From positions 1,291,822 through 1,355,821 of the forward strand of contig NZ_CP129013.1 in NCBI RefSeq assembly GCF_020524035.2: a stretch of DNA of 64,000 bases. Reading direction: 5' to 3'. Positions 36,187 through 44,459 of this stretch are shown one piece after another. Made by a program: the position numbers and the translations under genes. Numbering within the stretch: position 1 is the stretch's first letter; each line of letters begins with the position of its first letter. This DNA comes from Bacillus carboniphilus. GTDB taxonomy: Bacteria > Bacillota > Bacilli > Bacillales > JAIVKR01. The notes beneath the pieces were generated by a model. The model made no database searches. It saw only the letters and a program-made list of their open reading frames with translations, and was not told the origin of the DNA.

Positions 36187-37185
36187 GTGAAAAAAACGAT
36201 ATCCTTTCCTAGTAAACTATTGATAACTTCTTTATTCTTAATCATTTCCTCTATCCTATCTTTAGTATTTGGGGCAACGCAAGTGAGTTTACACGATGTT
36301 TGGCTAGCTCTTACAACCAATACCAGCCAAGAATCTCTTAATATTATTTGGGAACTTCGACTTCCTAGAGGAGTTGGTGCCATTTTTGTAGGAGCTGCTT
36401 TAGCGATATCCGGTGCCATTATGCAAGGGTTAACCCGAAATCCGTTAGCTGACCCTGGCTTGCTAGGGTTAACGGCAGGGGCGAATGCAGCTCTCGCCTT
36501 TGTACTAGCACTTTTCCCAACGATTAATTATCTTGGTGTCACTTTTGCTTGTTTCATTGGTTCTGCTGTTGGAGCAGCAATGGTTTTTACCATTGGATCT
36601 TTCACAAAAGGAGGGTTTTCTCCTTTTCGAATTGTTCTAGCTGGTTCTGCTATTTCTGCTTTTCTTTTTGCTATTGCAGAGGGAATTGGATTACAATTTA
36701 AAATTTCGAAAGACGTGTCCATGTGGACAGCAGGTGGTTTAATGGGGACGACATGGGATCAACTAGTTGTGATCATACCGATTGTAAGTGCCTCCATTAT
36801 CCTATCATTACTATTATCTAAGCAACTAACTATTTTAAGTTTAAATGAAGATGTAGCTGTTGGCTTAGGACAGAACACAAAAAAGGTTAAAATCCTTTTA
36901 TTTCTCGTGATTACGTTATTAACCGGAGCATCTGTAGCATTAGTAGGGAATCTAGCTTTTATTGGATTAATGATCCCCCATATTGCTAGGGTTTTTGTTG
37001 GTACAGATTATCGATTTATTTTGCCAATGAGCGCGTTAGTTGGAGCATGTTTTATGCTTTTAGCTGATTTATTAGGTAGAACCATTCATGCTCCTTATGA
37101 AACGCCTGTTGCTGCAATTGTATCCATTTTAGGATTACCCTTCTTTTTATTCGTTGTTCATAAAGGAGGAAGAGCATTTTCATGA
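36187..37185 (+). CDS. Ferric siderophore ABC transporter permease 1 (FecCD)
   Basis: This roughly 332-residue FecCD-type permease has eight to ten membrane segments and family blocks LRLPRGVGAIFVGAALAISG (near residue 55), TRNPLADPGLLGL and GNLAFIGLMIPHIAR (near 255), the loop that contacts the ATPase. I chose the GTG at 36187 with AAAGAG upstream. Its end overlaps the next permease by four bases (ATGA). Confidence 0.92.
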   Translation: MKKTISFPSKLLITSLFLIISSILSLVFGATQVSLHDVWLALTTNTSQESLNIIWELRLPRGVGAIFVGAALAISGAIMQGLTRNPLADPGLLGLTAGANAALAFVLALFPTINYLGVTFACFIGSAVGAAMVFTIGSFTKGGFSPFRIVLAGSAISAFLFAIAEGIGLQFKISKDVSMWTAGGLMGTTWDQLVVIIPIVSASIILSLLLSKQLTILSLNEDVAVGLGQNTKKVKILLFLVITLLTGASVALVGNLAFIGLMIPHIARVFVGTDYRFILPMSALVGACFMLLADLLGRTIHAPYETPVAAIVSILGLPFFLFVVHKGGRAFS

Positions 37186-38192
37186 TTCATTCCAAATTAA
37201 TAAAAAAACAACGCAACATCTTTATTCTTTTAGTCATACTTCTTTGTGCGACAGCCATTATAAGCATGGGGTTAGGTTATGCATCTGTCAGTTTTGATAG
37301 AATCATTCCAACTTTATTACAAAAAGGAACGATTAAAGATGAATTAATTTTATTTTCAATTCGTTTACCTCGAATTATTATCACTATATTAGCAGGAATG
37401 AGTTTAGCCTTGTCTGGTGCTATTTTGCAAGCTATAACAAATAATGATTTGGCGGACCCAGGAATTATTGGGATCAACTCAGGTGCTGGCGTAGCCGTTG
37501 CTATTTTCTTTTTATATTTTCCATTAGAAACTGGAACGTTTACCTACCTCTTACCTGTAGTAGGTTTTTTTGGGGCTTTCTTAACAGCTTTGTTTATTTA
37601 TTTATTCTCTTACTCAAAGGATAGAGGGCTCCAGCCTATTAAACTAGTATTAACTGGTATCGGTGTGTCGATAGCATTATCTGGTTTGATGGTCGTCCTT
37701 ATCTCTTCTTCAGAACGTAGGAAAGTAGATTTTATCGCACAGTGGTTATCGGGAAGTATTTGGGGTGCTGACTGGCCTTTTATTATTGCAATTCTTCCTT
37801 GGCTACTCATTCTTATTCCGTTTACCTTCCTTAAATCCAATCGGTTAAACCTTTTACAATTAGATGATTCTATCCCTATTGGGGTTGGAATGAGAATTGA
37901 TAAAGAAAGATTTATTCTTTTATTTTCTGCTGTAGCACTAGCGGCCGCTTCTGTATCAGTTTCAGGTGGAATTGCTTTCATTGGCTTGATAGCGCCTCAT
38001 TTAGCAAAAACACTTGTCGGTCCACGCCATCAGCTTTCTCTTCCTATTACGATATTATTAGGCGGATGGCTTCTTTTGCTTGCCGATACCATTGGGAGAA
38101 ATATTTTAGAGCCTGATGGAATTCCTGCGGGAATTATGGTTGCCTTAATTGGCGCACCTTATTTTGTCTTTTTATTAATGAAGAAAGCTTGA
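37182..38192 (+). CDS. Ferric siderophore ABC transporter permease 2 (FecCD)
   Basis: This 336-residue partner permease contains IRLPRIIITILAGMSLALSG, then NDLADPGIIGINSGAG and GGIAFIGLIAPHLAK (the coupling loop). Overlapping start and stop codons with permease 1 show translational coupling. It ends the operon at a strong terminator. The pair should form the membrane channel used by the ATPase and lipoprotein upstream. Confidence 0.92.
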   Translation: MIHSKLIKKQRNIFILLVILLCATAIISMGLGYASVSFDRIIPTLLQKGTIKDELILFSIRLPRIIITILAGMSLALSGAILQAITNNDLADPGIIGINSGAGVAVAIFFLYFPLETGTFTYLLPVVGFFGAFLTALFIYLFSYSKDRGLQPIKLVLTGIGVSIALSGLMVVLISSSERRKVDFIAQWLSGSIWGADWPFIIAILPWLLILIPFTFLKSNRLNLLQLDDSIPIGVGMRIDKERFILLFSAVALAAASVSVSGGIAFIGLIAPHLAKTLVGPRHQLSLPITILLGGWLLLLADTIGRNILEPDGIPAGIMVALIGAPYFVFLLMKKA

Positions 38193-38195
38193 TCT

Positions 38196-38231
38196 AAAAA
38201 CGAGTGTATGTAGATTCATACACTCGTTTTT
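38196..38231. terminator. Terminator of the siderophore transporter operon
   Basis: AAAAACGAGTGTATG pairs perfectly over 15 bp with its complement across a 6-base loop, ending in a run of T on both sides. Confidence 0.92.
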
Positions 38232-38259
38232 TTATTGACATAATTGATTTTCTTCTTTT

Positions 38260-38895
38260 TTATCCTTCTTTCTGCTCTTCGAGTTGTTTCTTTAATAAAA
38301 ACTTTTGAATCTTTCCACTCGCATTTCGTGGGATTTGCTCCATAAACACATAATCTTTTGGTCGTTTATACGGAGCAAGCTGATCACCGTCTTTACAGAA
38401 GCTCTCAAGATCATTTGCAGTTAAAAGGGAATTTTTCTTAACTACGACAGCAATGACCTTCTCTCTCCAAAACTCATCAGGAATTCCAAACACCGCTACA
38501 TCTAGCACATCGTCATGTTTATGAAGAACGTCTTCAACTTCTCGAGGATAAATATTTTCCCCACCACTAATGACCATGTCGTCCACACGATCACAAACAA
38601 ATAAGTAACCTTCTTCATCTAAATAACCTAAATCTCCCGTTCGATACCATCCATCTTGAATAACGTTTGCTGTTGCATCTGGCCTCTTTAAATACTCGAC
38701 CATTATACAAGGACCTTTTACGACAATTTCACCTACTTCTCCACTAGGGAGCTCATCATGTATATCAAATGTGTCTTCCTCTTCTGCTTTAACAATTTTT
38801 ATTTGATGATTTAAACAAGAACGACCAGCAGAACCTGCTTTACTTATTTGTTCAAATTCAAACAGGATCGAGATAATAGGGCCCATTTCCGTCAT
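38260..38895 (-). pseudogene. Acyl-CoA ligase, C-terminal fragment
   Basis: The 211 codons encode the last two fifths of an AMP-forming fatty acyl-CoA synthetase: MTEMGP (the YGMTE core without its YG), GWYRTGDLGYLDEEGYLF near residue 118, RVDDMVISGGENIYPREVE and the C-terminal lysine in NASGKIQKF. An in-frame stop lies directly upstream of the first Met. The matching N-terminal fragment is at 43489-43788, same strand; about 200 central codons are absent from the window. It is therefore a broken gene. A short product from the internal ATG would lack the substrate-binding core. Confidence 0.9.
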
Positions 38896-39082
38896 AGATT
38901 ATGGATTGATATGGTCTAATATTGAACTATATCAAATCCTTTAAAAACGTGATTTTGGATGTGCTATATGAAAGAAAAATAATATATATTTGTACAAGTT
39001 GTTTTTTAATGTGAGGTCAAAATATGGTCACGTGAGGTCACTTTGTAATATTCACTGTAATATTTGTAACATTATAATGTAA

Positions 39083-39110
39083 GCCCACATCTGTTGGGCT
39101 TTTTTCTTAT
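39083..39110 (+). terminator. Terminator-like hairpin at the left side of the inserted segment
   Basis: AAGCCCA pairs with TGGGCTT and is followed by six T on the plus strand. No intact plus-strand gene precedes it, so it may be the relic of a lost gene. 38896-39082 holds no recognised gene. Confidence 0.6.
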
Positions 39111-39319
39111 AATAATTTTTCCATATCCACCTCCTTACCTAACTTCTTTAACCCATTTTCAATCTTGCAGATCGTGGAGTATTTTGGGCGGTAATTTTCA
39201 TTGTTGCAAATACTTGATATTGTTCCCCTGCTCAAATTTGTTACTTTTTCTAAATCAATTTGGCTAATCTCATTTTGATCTAGCCATCGTCCAAACTTCG
39301 TCCTATCCTTCCAGATCAC
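39107..39319 (-). CDS. XRE-family helix-turn-helix protein
   Basis: This protein of about 70 residues has a Cro/cI-type HTH: FGRWLDQNEISQIDLEKVTN, then LSRGTISSICN and KIENGLKKLGKEVDM. I chose a GTG start with GGAGG 7 bases upstream (MIWKDRTKF). It is divergent from the small genes starting at 39486, the usual layout of a prophage or ICE repressor and early genes. No integrase is present, so it may be a leftover control module. Confidence 0.78.
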   Translation of the reverse strand: MIWKDRTKFGRWLDQNEISQIDLEKVTNLSRGTISSICNNENYRPKYSTICKIENGLKKLGKEVDMEKLL

Positions 39320-39485
39320 CTCTATCCCTCCCACCTACTTTCTTTTACCAAGTAGCTTGACCATGATGTCAATTTCTTAAACTATAAAAACTTTTTGACC
39401 TTTTTGACATATTGGACAAGTAGTAACTAATACCCTTTATTAAGACGTCAAAACAAGGCGTCTACAACAAAAGGAGGTAATCAAC

Positions 39486-39620
39486 ATGACAGAAGAATTA
39501 GCGTTATTACTAAGCGAGTGCGAGGACGTCTACCTAACAGAGGAAGGACGTCAGCTATTAGGAGAGATACTTAACGATATAAAATGTCCAGAAAATATCA
39601 TAAGGAAAAATGCATCATGA
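39486..39620 (+). CDS. Small acidic protein, first gene of a phage-like early set
   Basis: The 44-residue frame starts ATG with an excellent AAAGGAGG site 8 bases upstream. It reads MTEELALLLSECEDVYLTEE and ends ECPENIIRKNAS-like residues (KCPENIIRKNAS). The stop TGA overlaps the next start (ATGA), so the two are coupled. The family is not recognised. Confidence 0.65.
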   Translation: MTEELALLLSECEDVYLTEEGRQLLGEILNDIKCPENIIRKNAS

Positions 39621-39970
39621 CTTATCGCCCCACTGTCAGATACGATGAAAGATATAAAAAGTATGTGGATGAACTTTTTAAAGCGACAACGCTAGATCGC
39701 AACCAGATAATCAGACTTGCACTTTTTTCAGCAGCACACTCAAATGAGTTTTTAAACGTGATCCAGCAATATAAAAGAGTAGACGTCCCTCTCCCCTCCC
39801 CATCGTGGAGCGTGACGGATGCCGACCTTTGGCGGTATAAGAGTGTGGAGAATGCAAAAGAGAAGGAGGAAAAGACAGAACTACGTAGGCGAGAGACTGA
39901 GGGACGAAATGGGCAGGTTTATGAGCGAAGAATCGTCAATCAAGGAGGAATACGAATTAAATTGGGATAG
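39617..39970 (+). CDS. Phage- or ICE-type hypothetical protein
   Basis: The 117-residue protein starts MTYRPTVRYDERYKKYVDEL and contains FKATTLDRNQIIRLALFSAA and a VPLPSPSW segment. Similar proteins occur, as I recall, in early regions of Firmicute prophages and integrative elements, and the first half looks like a ribbon-helix-helix DNA binder. Start taken at the ATG overlapping the previous stop. The C-terminal 40 residues are Lys/Glu/Arg-rich. Its role is unknown. Confidence 0.65.
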   Translation: MTYRPTVRYDERYKKYVDELFKATTLDRNQIIRLALFSAAHSNEFLNVIQQYKRVDVPLPSPSWSVTDADLWRYKSVENAKEKEEKTELRRRETEGRNGQVYERRIVNQGGIRIKLG

Positions 39971-40094
39971 AGATATCAAGGTGGTGAAAGTGAAAGATAG
40001 TTACGGGAGTTATCTAGTCAAGGATCGCCTGTTTACGGCTGAGGACGTCTTTAACTTTGTGGCTGTGGGCGCGGTTATATTGGGAAGGTTATGA
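39909..40094 (+). CDS. Small hypothetical protein overlapping the preceding gene
   Basis: A 61-residue frame begins MGRFMSEESSIKEEYELNWD and ends LFTAEDVFNFVAVGAVILGRL. AGGG lies 5 bases before the ATG. It overlaps the previous gene by 62 bases in another frame, common in compact phage-like operons. The end is hydrophobic and could bind membrane. The family is not recognised. Confidence 0.5.
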   Translation: MGRFMSEESSIKEEYELNWDRDIKVVKVKDSYGSYLVKDRLFTAEDVFNFVAVGAVILGRL

Positions 40095-40285
40095 CTCTTT
40101 AAATAAAAAAACTCCATAAAGGAGCAAGTAGACGCGTGGGAGGTGTAAACCTTCCTTTTATGATATAAAAAATATTTTGAAAAATTTATTAAAAATTTGA
40201 TAATATACCCAATCATGAAGATATGTTTTTCATATTTATATAGTATAATGTGATTTTTTTTATGGGAAGGAGTTGATTAATTAAT

Positions 40286-40495
40286 ATGTACCACCCCTGT
40301 GATGGGCTAGCTGAAATTCTAAAATGTCAGATAAACAGAGCAGTAGCTTTACTTCTTAACAGTGGGGATATTCAAAATCTCGTTGTTAAAAAAGTGGAAA
40401 ATGGAGTGGTTGCTGGAAAAGATTTAAACAATCCCCAGGCTGTTTATTTCGTATCTATTGATAAAATCGAACGTATTATTACGTATCCAGATTAA
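40286..40495 (+). CDS. Small hypothetical protein
   Basis: The 69-residue frame reads MYHPCDGLAEILKCQINRAV and continues with alternating hydrophobic stretches (NLVVKKVENGVVAGKDL, then AVYFVSIDKIERIITYP), which could be a small all-beta, Sm-like fold. AAGGAG lies 13 bases before the ATG, rather far. A terminator follows directly. No family is assigned with certainty. Confidence 0.55.
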   Translation: MYHPCDGLAEILKCQINRAVALLLNSGDIQNLVVKKVENGVVAGKDLNNPQAVYFVSIDKIERIITYPD

Positions 40496-40508
40496 GTTGA
40501 GCTATCAA

Positions 40509-40532
40509 CCCACTCACTTGAGTGGGTTTTAT
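40509..40532 (+). terminator. Terminator, CCCACTC-GAGTGGG type
   Basis: CCCACTC pairs with GAGTGGG across ACTT, then TTTT. The same stem occurs after other genes of this segment (42210 and 42752). Confidence 0.8.
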
Positions 40533-40664
40533 ATATGAAAAATGTTTGAAAAATAAGAATATTTACAATTAAATTACAATGTAAAATGTTTCTTTATTTC
40601 AAAAAAATATTATTATATAATTTTCATGTATTTAAAAAAATAGTATATGTGGAAGGTGATTCAT

Positions 40665-41370
40665 TTGATACCAAAAAAACCATCAATGTTCTATCAGCAA
40701 CTTTTTTTTAGGCGCAGCTCTTTTGTTTTCGGGAACAAGTACATCGTTTGCTAATTCTAATCAGACAGAAACTGAAAATATCCAAAATGCTTATTATTAT
40801 GTCGATGGAGTTGAATATGAAATTCCAAAAGAAGAGTTTTCTAATCTTTTAGATGAAGATAATATAGTTGAACTGCCAGTTGAAAGTACTGTTGAAAAAG
40901 AAGAAAAAATAAATCCCAAAGACGGTCCTTTGAAAGCAAATGCATGTGTTGCTGGATATGAATTTGATGGAAGTAGGAAATCTTCAGGATTTAAAAAAGC
41001 AAGCAACGGATCTGGGAGTAGAGTAATCAACAAGTCAAAAAATAATCTAACTGAGGTGTCCCAATTATCTGGTACTACTACTGTATCTGGAAGTGTTAGT
41101 GGTAGTACTAAAGTGAGTTGGGGTGTAATTAAAGGAGAAGTTGGATTCAATATCGGAGGTAGTCAATCTTGGACTAAGTCACAATCTACTTCTATAACAG
41201 TCAGACCAGGTGATTGGGGATGGATTGATTATGGAGTGATTGCAGAAACATGGAAAGGTAATTATTATTATCTTTCTAGTAGTTGCTCTAAACAAAGTTC
41301 AAAATACATTACTGTGTCTGGACCAAAATATAAAACGAAACTTGCTAAAACTGAAAAATATCCTTACTAA
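40665..41370 (+). CDS. Secreted beta-rich protein with frameshift in its signal peptide
   Basis: A TTG at 40665 with GGAAGG upstream starts MIPKK; reading the run of seven A as eight continues TINVLSATFFLGAALLFS and a cleavable signal ending STSFA, joining the long frame. The mature part of about 200 residues has a Ser/Thr-rich block of alternating polar and hydrophobic residues (TTTVSGSVSGSTKVSWGVIK, then VGFNIGGSQSWTKSQSTSIT), a motif RPGDWGWIDYGV, one pair of Cys and a YPY end. The alternating block resembles membrane-insertion strands of beta-pore-forming toxins, but this is only pattern likeness. A lipoprotein gene follows 33 bases later. Confidence 0.65.
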
Positions 41371-41403
41371 TCTTTTATCTACTTATAAAAGGAAGGCTTG
41401 GCA

Positions 41404-42183
41404 TGAAAATTAAACTAACATTAATTGTTTTAATTTTTTCAACGGTTATAATAGGCTGTGAAAAGGAGCTTTCTAAAGAACAAAATAAAGAAGTTGATAA
41501 AAAAATAGAAAGTGTCAAAGATCTTAATGGTGACACAGATTAAAGTTATTGAAAGGCAAGTTGATTTTATTACTATCTCAGATCCGCCAGAAGGTGTCTT
41601 GTTCCCTTCAGATGCAGTTCAATATCAATATGAGGTGACTTTTAAGGATGGAAATAAAGTTCTCCCCAAAAAGGATGACATTATTTTTGAGACAACAATA
41701 GGAAAAAATAGTGTTGTTGGAATTCAATCTCCAATAGGTAAAAATGTTTATACAGTTTTCTTATACGAATATAAAGAAAACTGGATAATGAACGGTTATG
41801 CAAATCTAGAAATTTTTAATGATTCTACCTTTACTAATAAAGAAGGCTTATCTCTGCCTATGGAAGGATTCAATTTTGTTAAACTAGAAATTAATGAAAG
41901 TGATAAAGCAGTTTGGATATATGCGGATGAAAAAAATATAGTTACAATTTCAATTTTCGATCGTGAGCCATTTGAAGAGTCAATAATAGAAGAAATATCA
42001 ATTGATAACGGTAATGTTGATATTGGCTATATCGGTGTAGATGAGTTAGATAATAAATATTTTTATTATTTTGATAGCGATAAAACAGTAGTTATTTCAG
42101 GAAATATAAAAGAAAAAGAGCTTATTTCAATGGCAAAATCTCTACCCTCTGTAAATTCGGCTTTTTTTCCTAAATCAGAATAA
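41404..42183 (+). CDS. Lipoprotein of unknown function, frameshifted
   Basis: MKIKLTLIVLIFSTVIIGC ends in a lipobox Cys; the frame stops after SVKDLNGDTD at 41542. The main part continues in another frame (KVIERQVDFITISDPPEG, then VTFKDGNKVLPKKDD and a C-terminal MAKSLPSVNSAFFP) to 42183. Removing one T near 41540 joins them into a protein of about 259 residues. It would be anchored outside the membrane. Placed directly after a secreted protein, it could be an immunity or partner protein, an inference from order only. Confidence 0.6.
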
Positions 42184-42209
42184 ATTTTACATCACATGTA
42201 AAAAAACAG

Positions 42210-42231
42210 CCCACTCGAATGAGTGGGTTTT
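42210..42231. terminator. Terminator, CCCACTC-GAGTGGG type, shared by convergent genes
   Basis: CCCACTC pairs with GAGTGGG across GAAT. TTTTG follows on the plus strand and CTGTTTTTT on the minus strand, so it can serve the lipoprotein gene and the convergent secreted-protein gene. Confidence 0.8.
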
Positions 42232-42235
42232 GTTG

Positions 42236-42661
42236 TTAATGATAAAAATATGGAGATTGTGCAGCACCAAGGTACTTTGTGCGTGCATAATCTGAATAAA
42301 ATTTAACATATACCTTATAATTTCCTCGTGGCATACTATAGAATTTCTGATAAGCAAATGATGAATTAGTTATGGTGTCATAACGAGTTGCGTGATTTTT
42401 AATGGATCCCCCAACTTTTTCTTGTAGTTTAATTGTCAAATAGTATGTAGACTTATCATAATCATTGCTATATATTTTCCCAATAATATCACCATTACTT
42501 TGTGAGTAAATACATAAAGTTTGATTACTGAAACCCCAATTAGAACCTTTTTGACAATCTCCCGATCCCCCAGAGGCTTGCGCTTCCTCAGTAGGCATAA
42601 AAGTAAACCCTGCAATAACTAAAATAGATACTAGAAATAATTTCTTTAAATTTTTCATCAT
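42236..42661 (-). CDS. Small secreted protein, paralogue 1
   Basis: The 141-residue protein has a signal peptide (residues 1-30, cleaved near AQASG), then CQKGSNWGFSNQTLCIYSQS with two Cys, and ends YVKFYSDYARTKYLGAAQSP plus YFYH. The next gene encodes a paralogue with the same skeleton, so this is a recent duplication. No catalytic motif is seen. Roles as exported bacteriocin-like or surface-active protein are possible but unproven. Confidence 0.7.
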   Translation of the reverse strand: MMKNLKKLFLVSILVIAGFTFMPTEEAQASGGSGDCQKGSNWGFSNQTLCIYSQSNGDIIGKIYSNDYDKSTYYLTIKLQEKVGGSIKNHATRYDTITNSSFAYQKFYSMPRGNYKVYVKFYSDYARTKYLGAAQSPYFYH

Positions 42662-42741
42662 ATTCCTCCTATATATTTGTATAACAATTTAAAAGTATAC
42701 TAGAAAAATAGATAGATTTGAACAGGAAAAGGTAACTAAAC

Positions 42742-42769
42742 AAAAAAAGACCCACTCGCTTGAGTGGAT
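42742..42769 (-). terminator. Terminator of secreted paralogue 2, CCACTC type
   Basis: CCACTC pairs with GAGTGG, followed on the minus strand by GTCTTTTTTT. The stem is shared with the other terminators of this segment. Confidence 0.75.
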
Positions 42770-42780
42770 TATGTTTGTTA

Positions 42781-43202
42781 TTAATAAGGCCAGTATAGAT
42801 AAGGAGATTGAGCGCACCAAGATATTTAGTACGTGCAGAATCGGAATAAAACCTTACATAAAATTTTAATGGATAGGAAGATTTACTGAAACCAGAATAA
42901 TAAGTGAAATAGTTATAAGGGTTACTTCTATTAATCATTATATTTCTACTGCTAAGAGTACCTGAAGATTTACTTATTATTTGGGCTTTTATATAATAAG
43001 TTTTTGACTCGTCGCTGTAAATCTCTGGTTTGACCCACCCGTTTTGGTTAACACTTAAACACAATGTTTGTTTATCCCACCCCCAAGTTGAACCTACTTG
43101 GCATACACGGTTTTGAGAGGCTGAAGCTTCTTCAGAAGGCATCATAGCATATCCTGCAATAGCAAATAATGTTACTATCAATAATTTTTTAATCTTACTC
43201 AT
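42781..43202 (-). CDS. Small secreted protein, paralogue 2, frameshifted near its end
   Basis: It has a signal peptide (MSKIKKLLIVTLFAIAGYAM, cleaved near ASASQ), then CQVGSTWGWDKQTLCLS, FYVRFYSDSARTKYLGA, all parallel to the preceding paralogue. After LGA the frame drifts; adding one base in GTGCGCTC gives LGAAQSPYLYWPY and a stop at 42781, matching the paralogue's end. Uncorrected, a hydrophobic 30-residue tail through the terminator would result, which is unlikely. Function unknown. Confidence 0.65.
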
Positions 43203-43340
43203 GGTCTTCCTCCTATGTAATTAATTTATAACAGTTTAACATTTTACTAGGAAAATTTATGGATGTAAACAAAAAAAGGAATAAAATAGAAAAAGCCCTC
43301 CTCTTTAGAAGTGGGTTTTGTCATATTATCAAAGAAGGTA

Positions 43341-43457
43341 TCAATCAGTATTGACCCAATAGACTAAAAACATAACTATCAAACTAAGCCACAACCACCA
43401 ATATTTTAGGAATAGTTGACCTTGCGTTAGGTTGATTAGATCGTTCAGAAAGTCCAT
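43341..43457 (-). CDS. Small membrane peptide, 38 residues
   Basis: The frame reads MDFLNDLINLTQGQLFLKY, then a Trp-rich membrane segment WWLWLSLIVMFLVYWV. A weak AAAGGG lies 13 bases upstream. It precedes the secreted paralogues on the same strand with a 138-bp gap. It could be a holin-like, toxin or immunity peptide; the sequence alone does not tell. It may also be non-coding. Confidence 0.35.
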   Translation of the reverse strand: MDFLNDLINLTQGQLFLKYWWLWLSLIVMFLVYWVNTD

Positions 43458-43488
43458 TATTTAACCCGAACCCTTTGCCCTGGATAGA

Positions 43489-43788
43489 TCAAGTTAGGAT
43501 TAATGAAAGTTCTCTTTCTTTTAAACGAAAATTGATCGGATTAATAACTGCCCCTATTTTGCTGCATGCAAAAAACAATGTTGCAAATTCAATGGTATTA
43601 AATGAAAATGTTGACACCCTATCTCCTTTTCGAACACCTTCATTTATAAGAGCCTGCGCCACCTTATTCACTTCATGATCCCATTCTTGGTACGTCCAGC
43701 GAATATTTTGTGTCAAATCAACAATGGCTTCTTTTTTGGAAAACCTTTCTACTGTTTGATTAAATAGTGAACCTAATGTCATGTACAC
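43489..43788 (-). pseudogene. Acyl-CoA ligase, N-terminal fragment
   Basis: Ninety-nine codons encode the start of an AMP-forming acyl-CoA synthetase: LGSLFNQTVERFSKKEAIVD, then RWTYQEWDHEVNKVAQALI, GVRKGDRVSTFSFN and NPINFRLKERELSLIL before homology ends and a TGA follows. AGGAGG lies 8 bases before the GTG start. The C-terminal fragment of apparently the same gene is at 38260-38895, beyond the 4.6 kb foreign segment. Confidence 0.88.
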
Positions 43789-43995
43789 AGTTTTTTCCTC
43801 CTTATCGTAAACGCTTTCACTCCCTCTATATATTTATATTTTATAAAAAGGACAAAAGTCCTTGTTTTCTTTCTAAATTTTCTAATTACTCATTCGGAGA
43901 CTAAATGGTACTACCTCATACTACTTTTAATATGATAAACTTAGTAATAGATTGTTCAAAAAATCACATGAAATTGACTAGGAGATGAGAATAGA

Positions 43996-44247
43996 ATGAA
44001 AGTACAAATTAAACAACCTGTTTTTGCAGAAACAGCTTCTTTGTTTGTCCAAACAGCTAACCTTTATTCTGAAACGATTTTAGTAAAAAAAGAACATTGG
44101 GTTGTTGACGCAAAAAGTTTATTAGGCATTTTAGCTTTATCGCTTCAAAATGGAGATATTATTGAATTTATGACGGAATCAGAAAATGATAAATTACCTG
44201 ACTTAACAAAGCTAACGGAACTTCCTTTTATCGAAGTAATTGGTTAA
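43996..44247 (+). CDS. HPr-like protein lacking the phosphorylatable histidine
   Basis: The 83-residue protein follows the HPr fold: residues 1-10 strand, TASLFVQTANLYSETILVKK, and DAKSLLGILALSLQNGDIIE, where the regulatory Ser46 region (KSLLG) is kept. Where HPr has IHARPA, this protein has VFAETA: the active His15 and Arg17 are replaced by Phe and Glu. It therefore cannot pass phosphate in the PTS but might act as a regulator, as Crh does with its Gln15. The ATG has AGGAGATG upstream. Confidence 0.75.
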   Translation: MKVQIKQPVFAETASLFVQTANLYSETILVKKEHWVVDAKSLLGILALSLQNGDIIEFMTESENDKLPDLTKLTELPFIEVIG

Positions 44248-44332
44248 GCTAAAACTTTTGCACCTACTTATTAGAGCCAACGCATGTTTATTCACTTGAA
44301 GTATGTGAGAACGATATTCACCACATACTAAA

Positions 44333-44372
44333 ACCCTCTAGTTTTCCACGCTAGAGGGTCAGAGGTGTTTTT
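44333..44372 (+). terminator. Terminator of the HPr-like gene
   Basis: ACCCTCTAG pairs with CTAGAGGGT across a 9-base loop, with TTTTTTT 8 bases after the stem. Confidence 0.6.
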
Positions 44373-44459
44373 TTAGATCCACTACTATTATATTCTGCAA
44401 GGTTAAGAAAGGACCCTATTTCTTCATATATTCATCTTCATGTAATTGCGATGGTAACT

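Noticed and set aside
39080-43490. CRISPR array or intact prophage in the inserted segment
   Set aside because: No regularly spaced direct repeats, integrase, terminase or structural genes are present.
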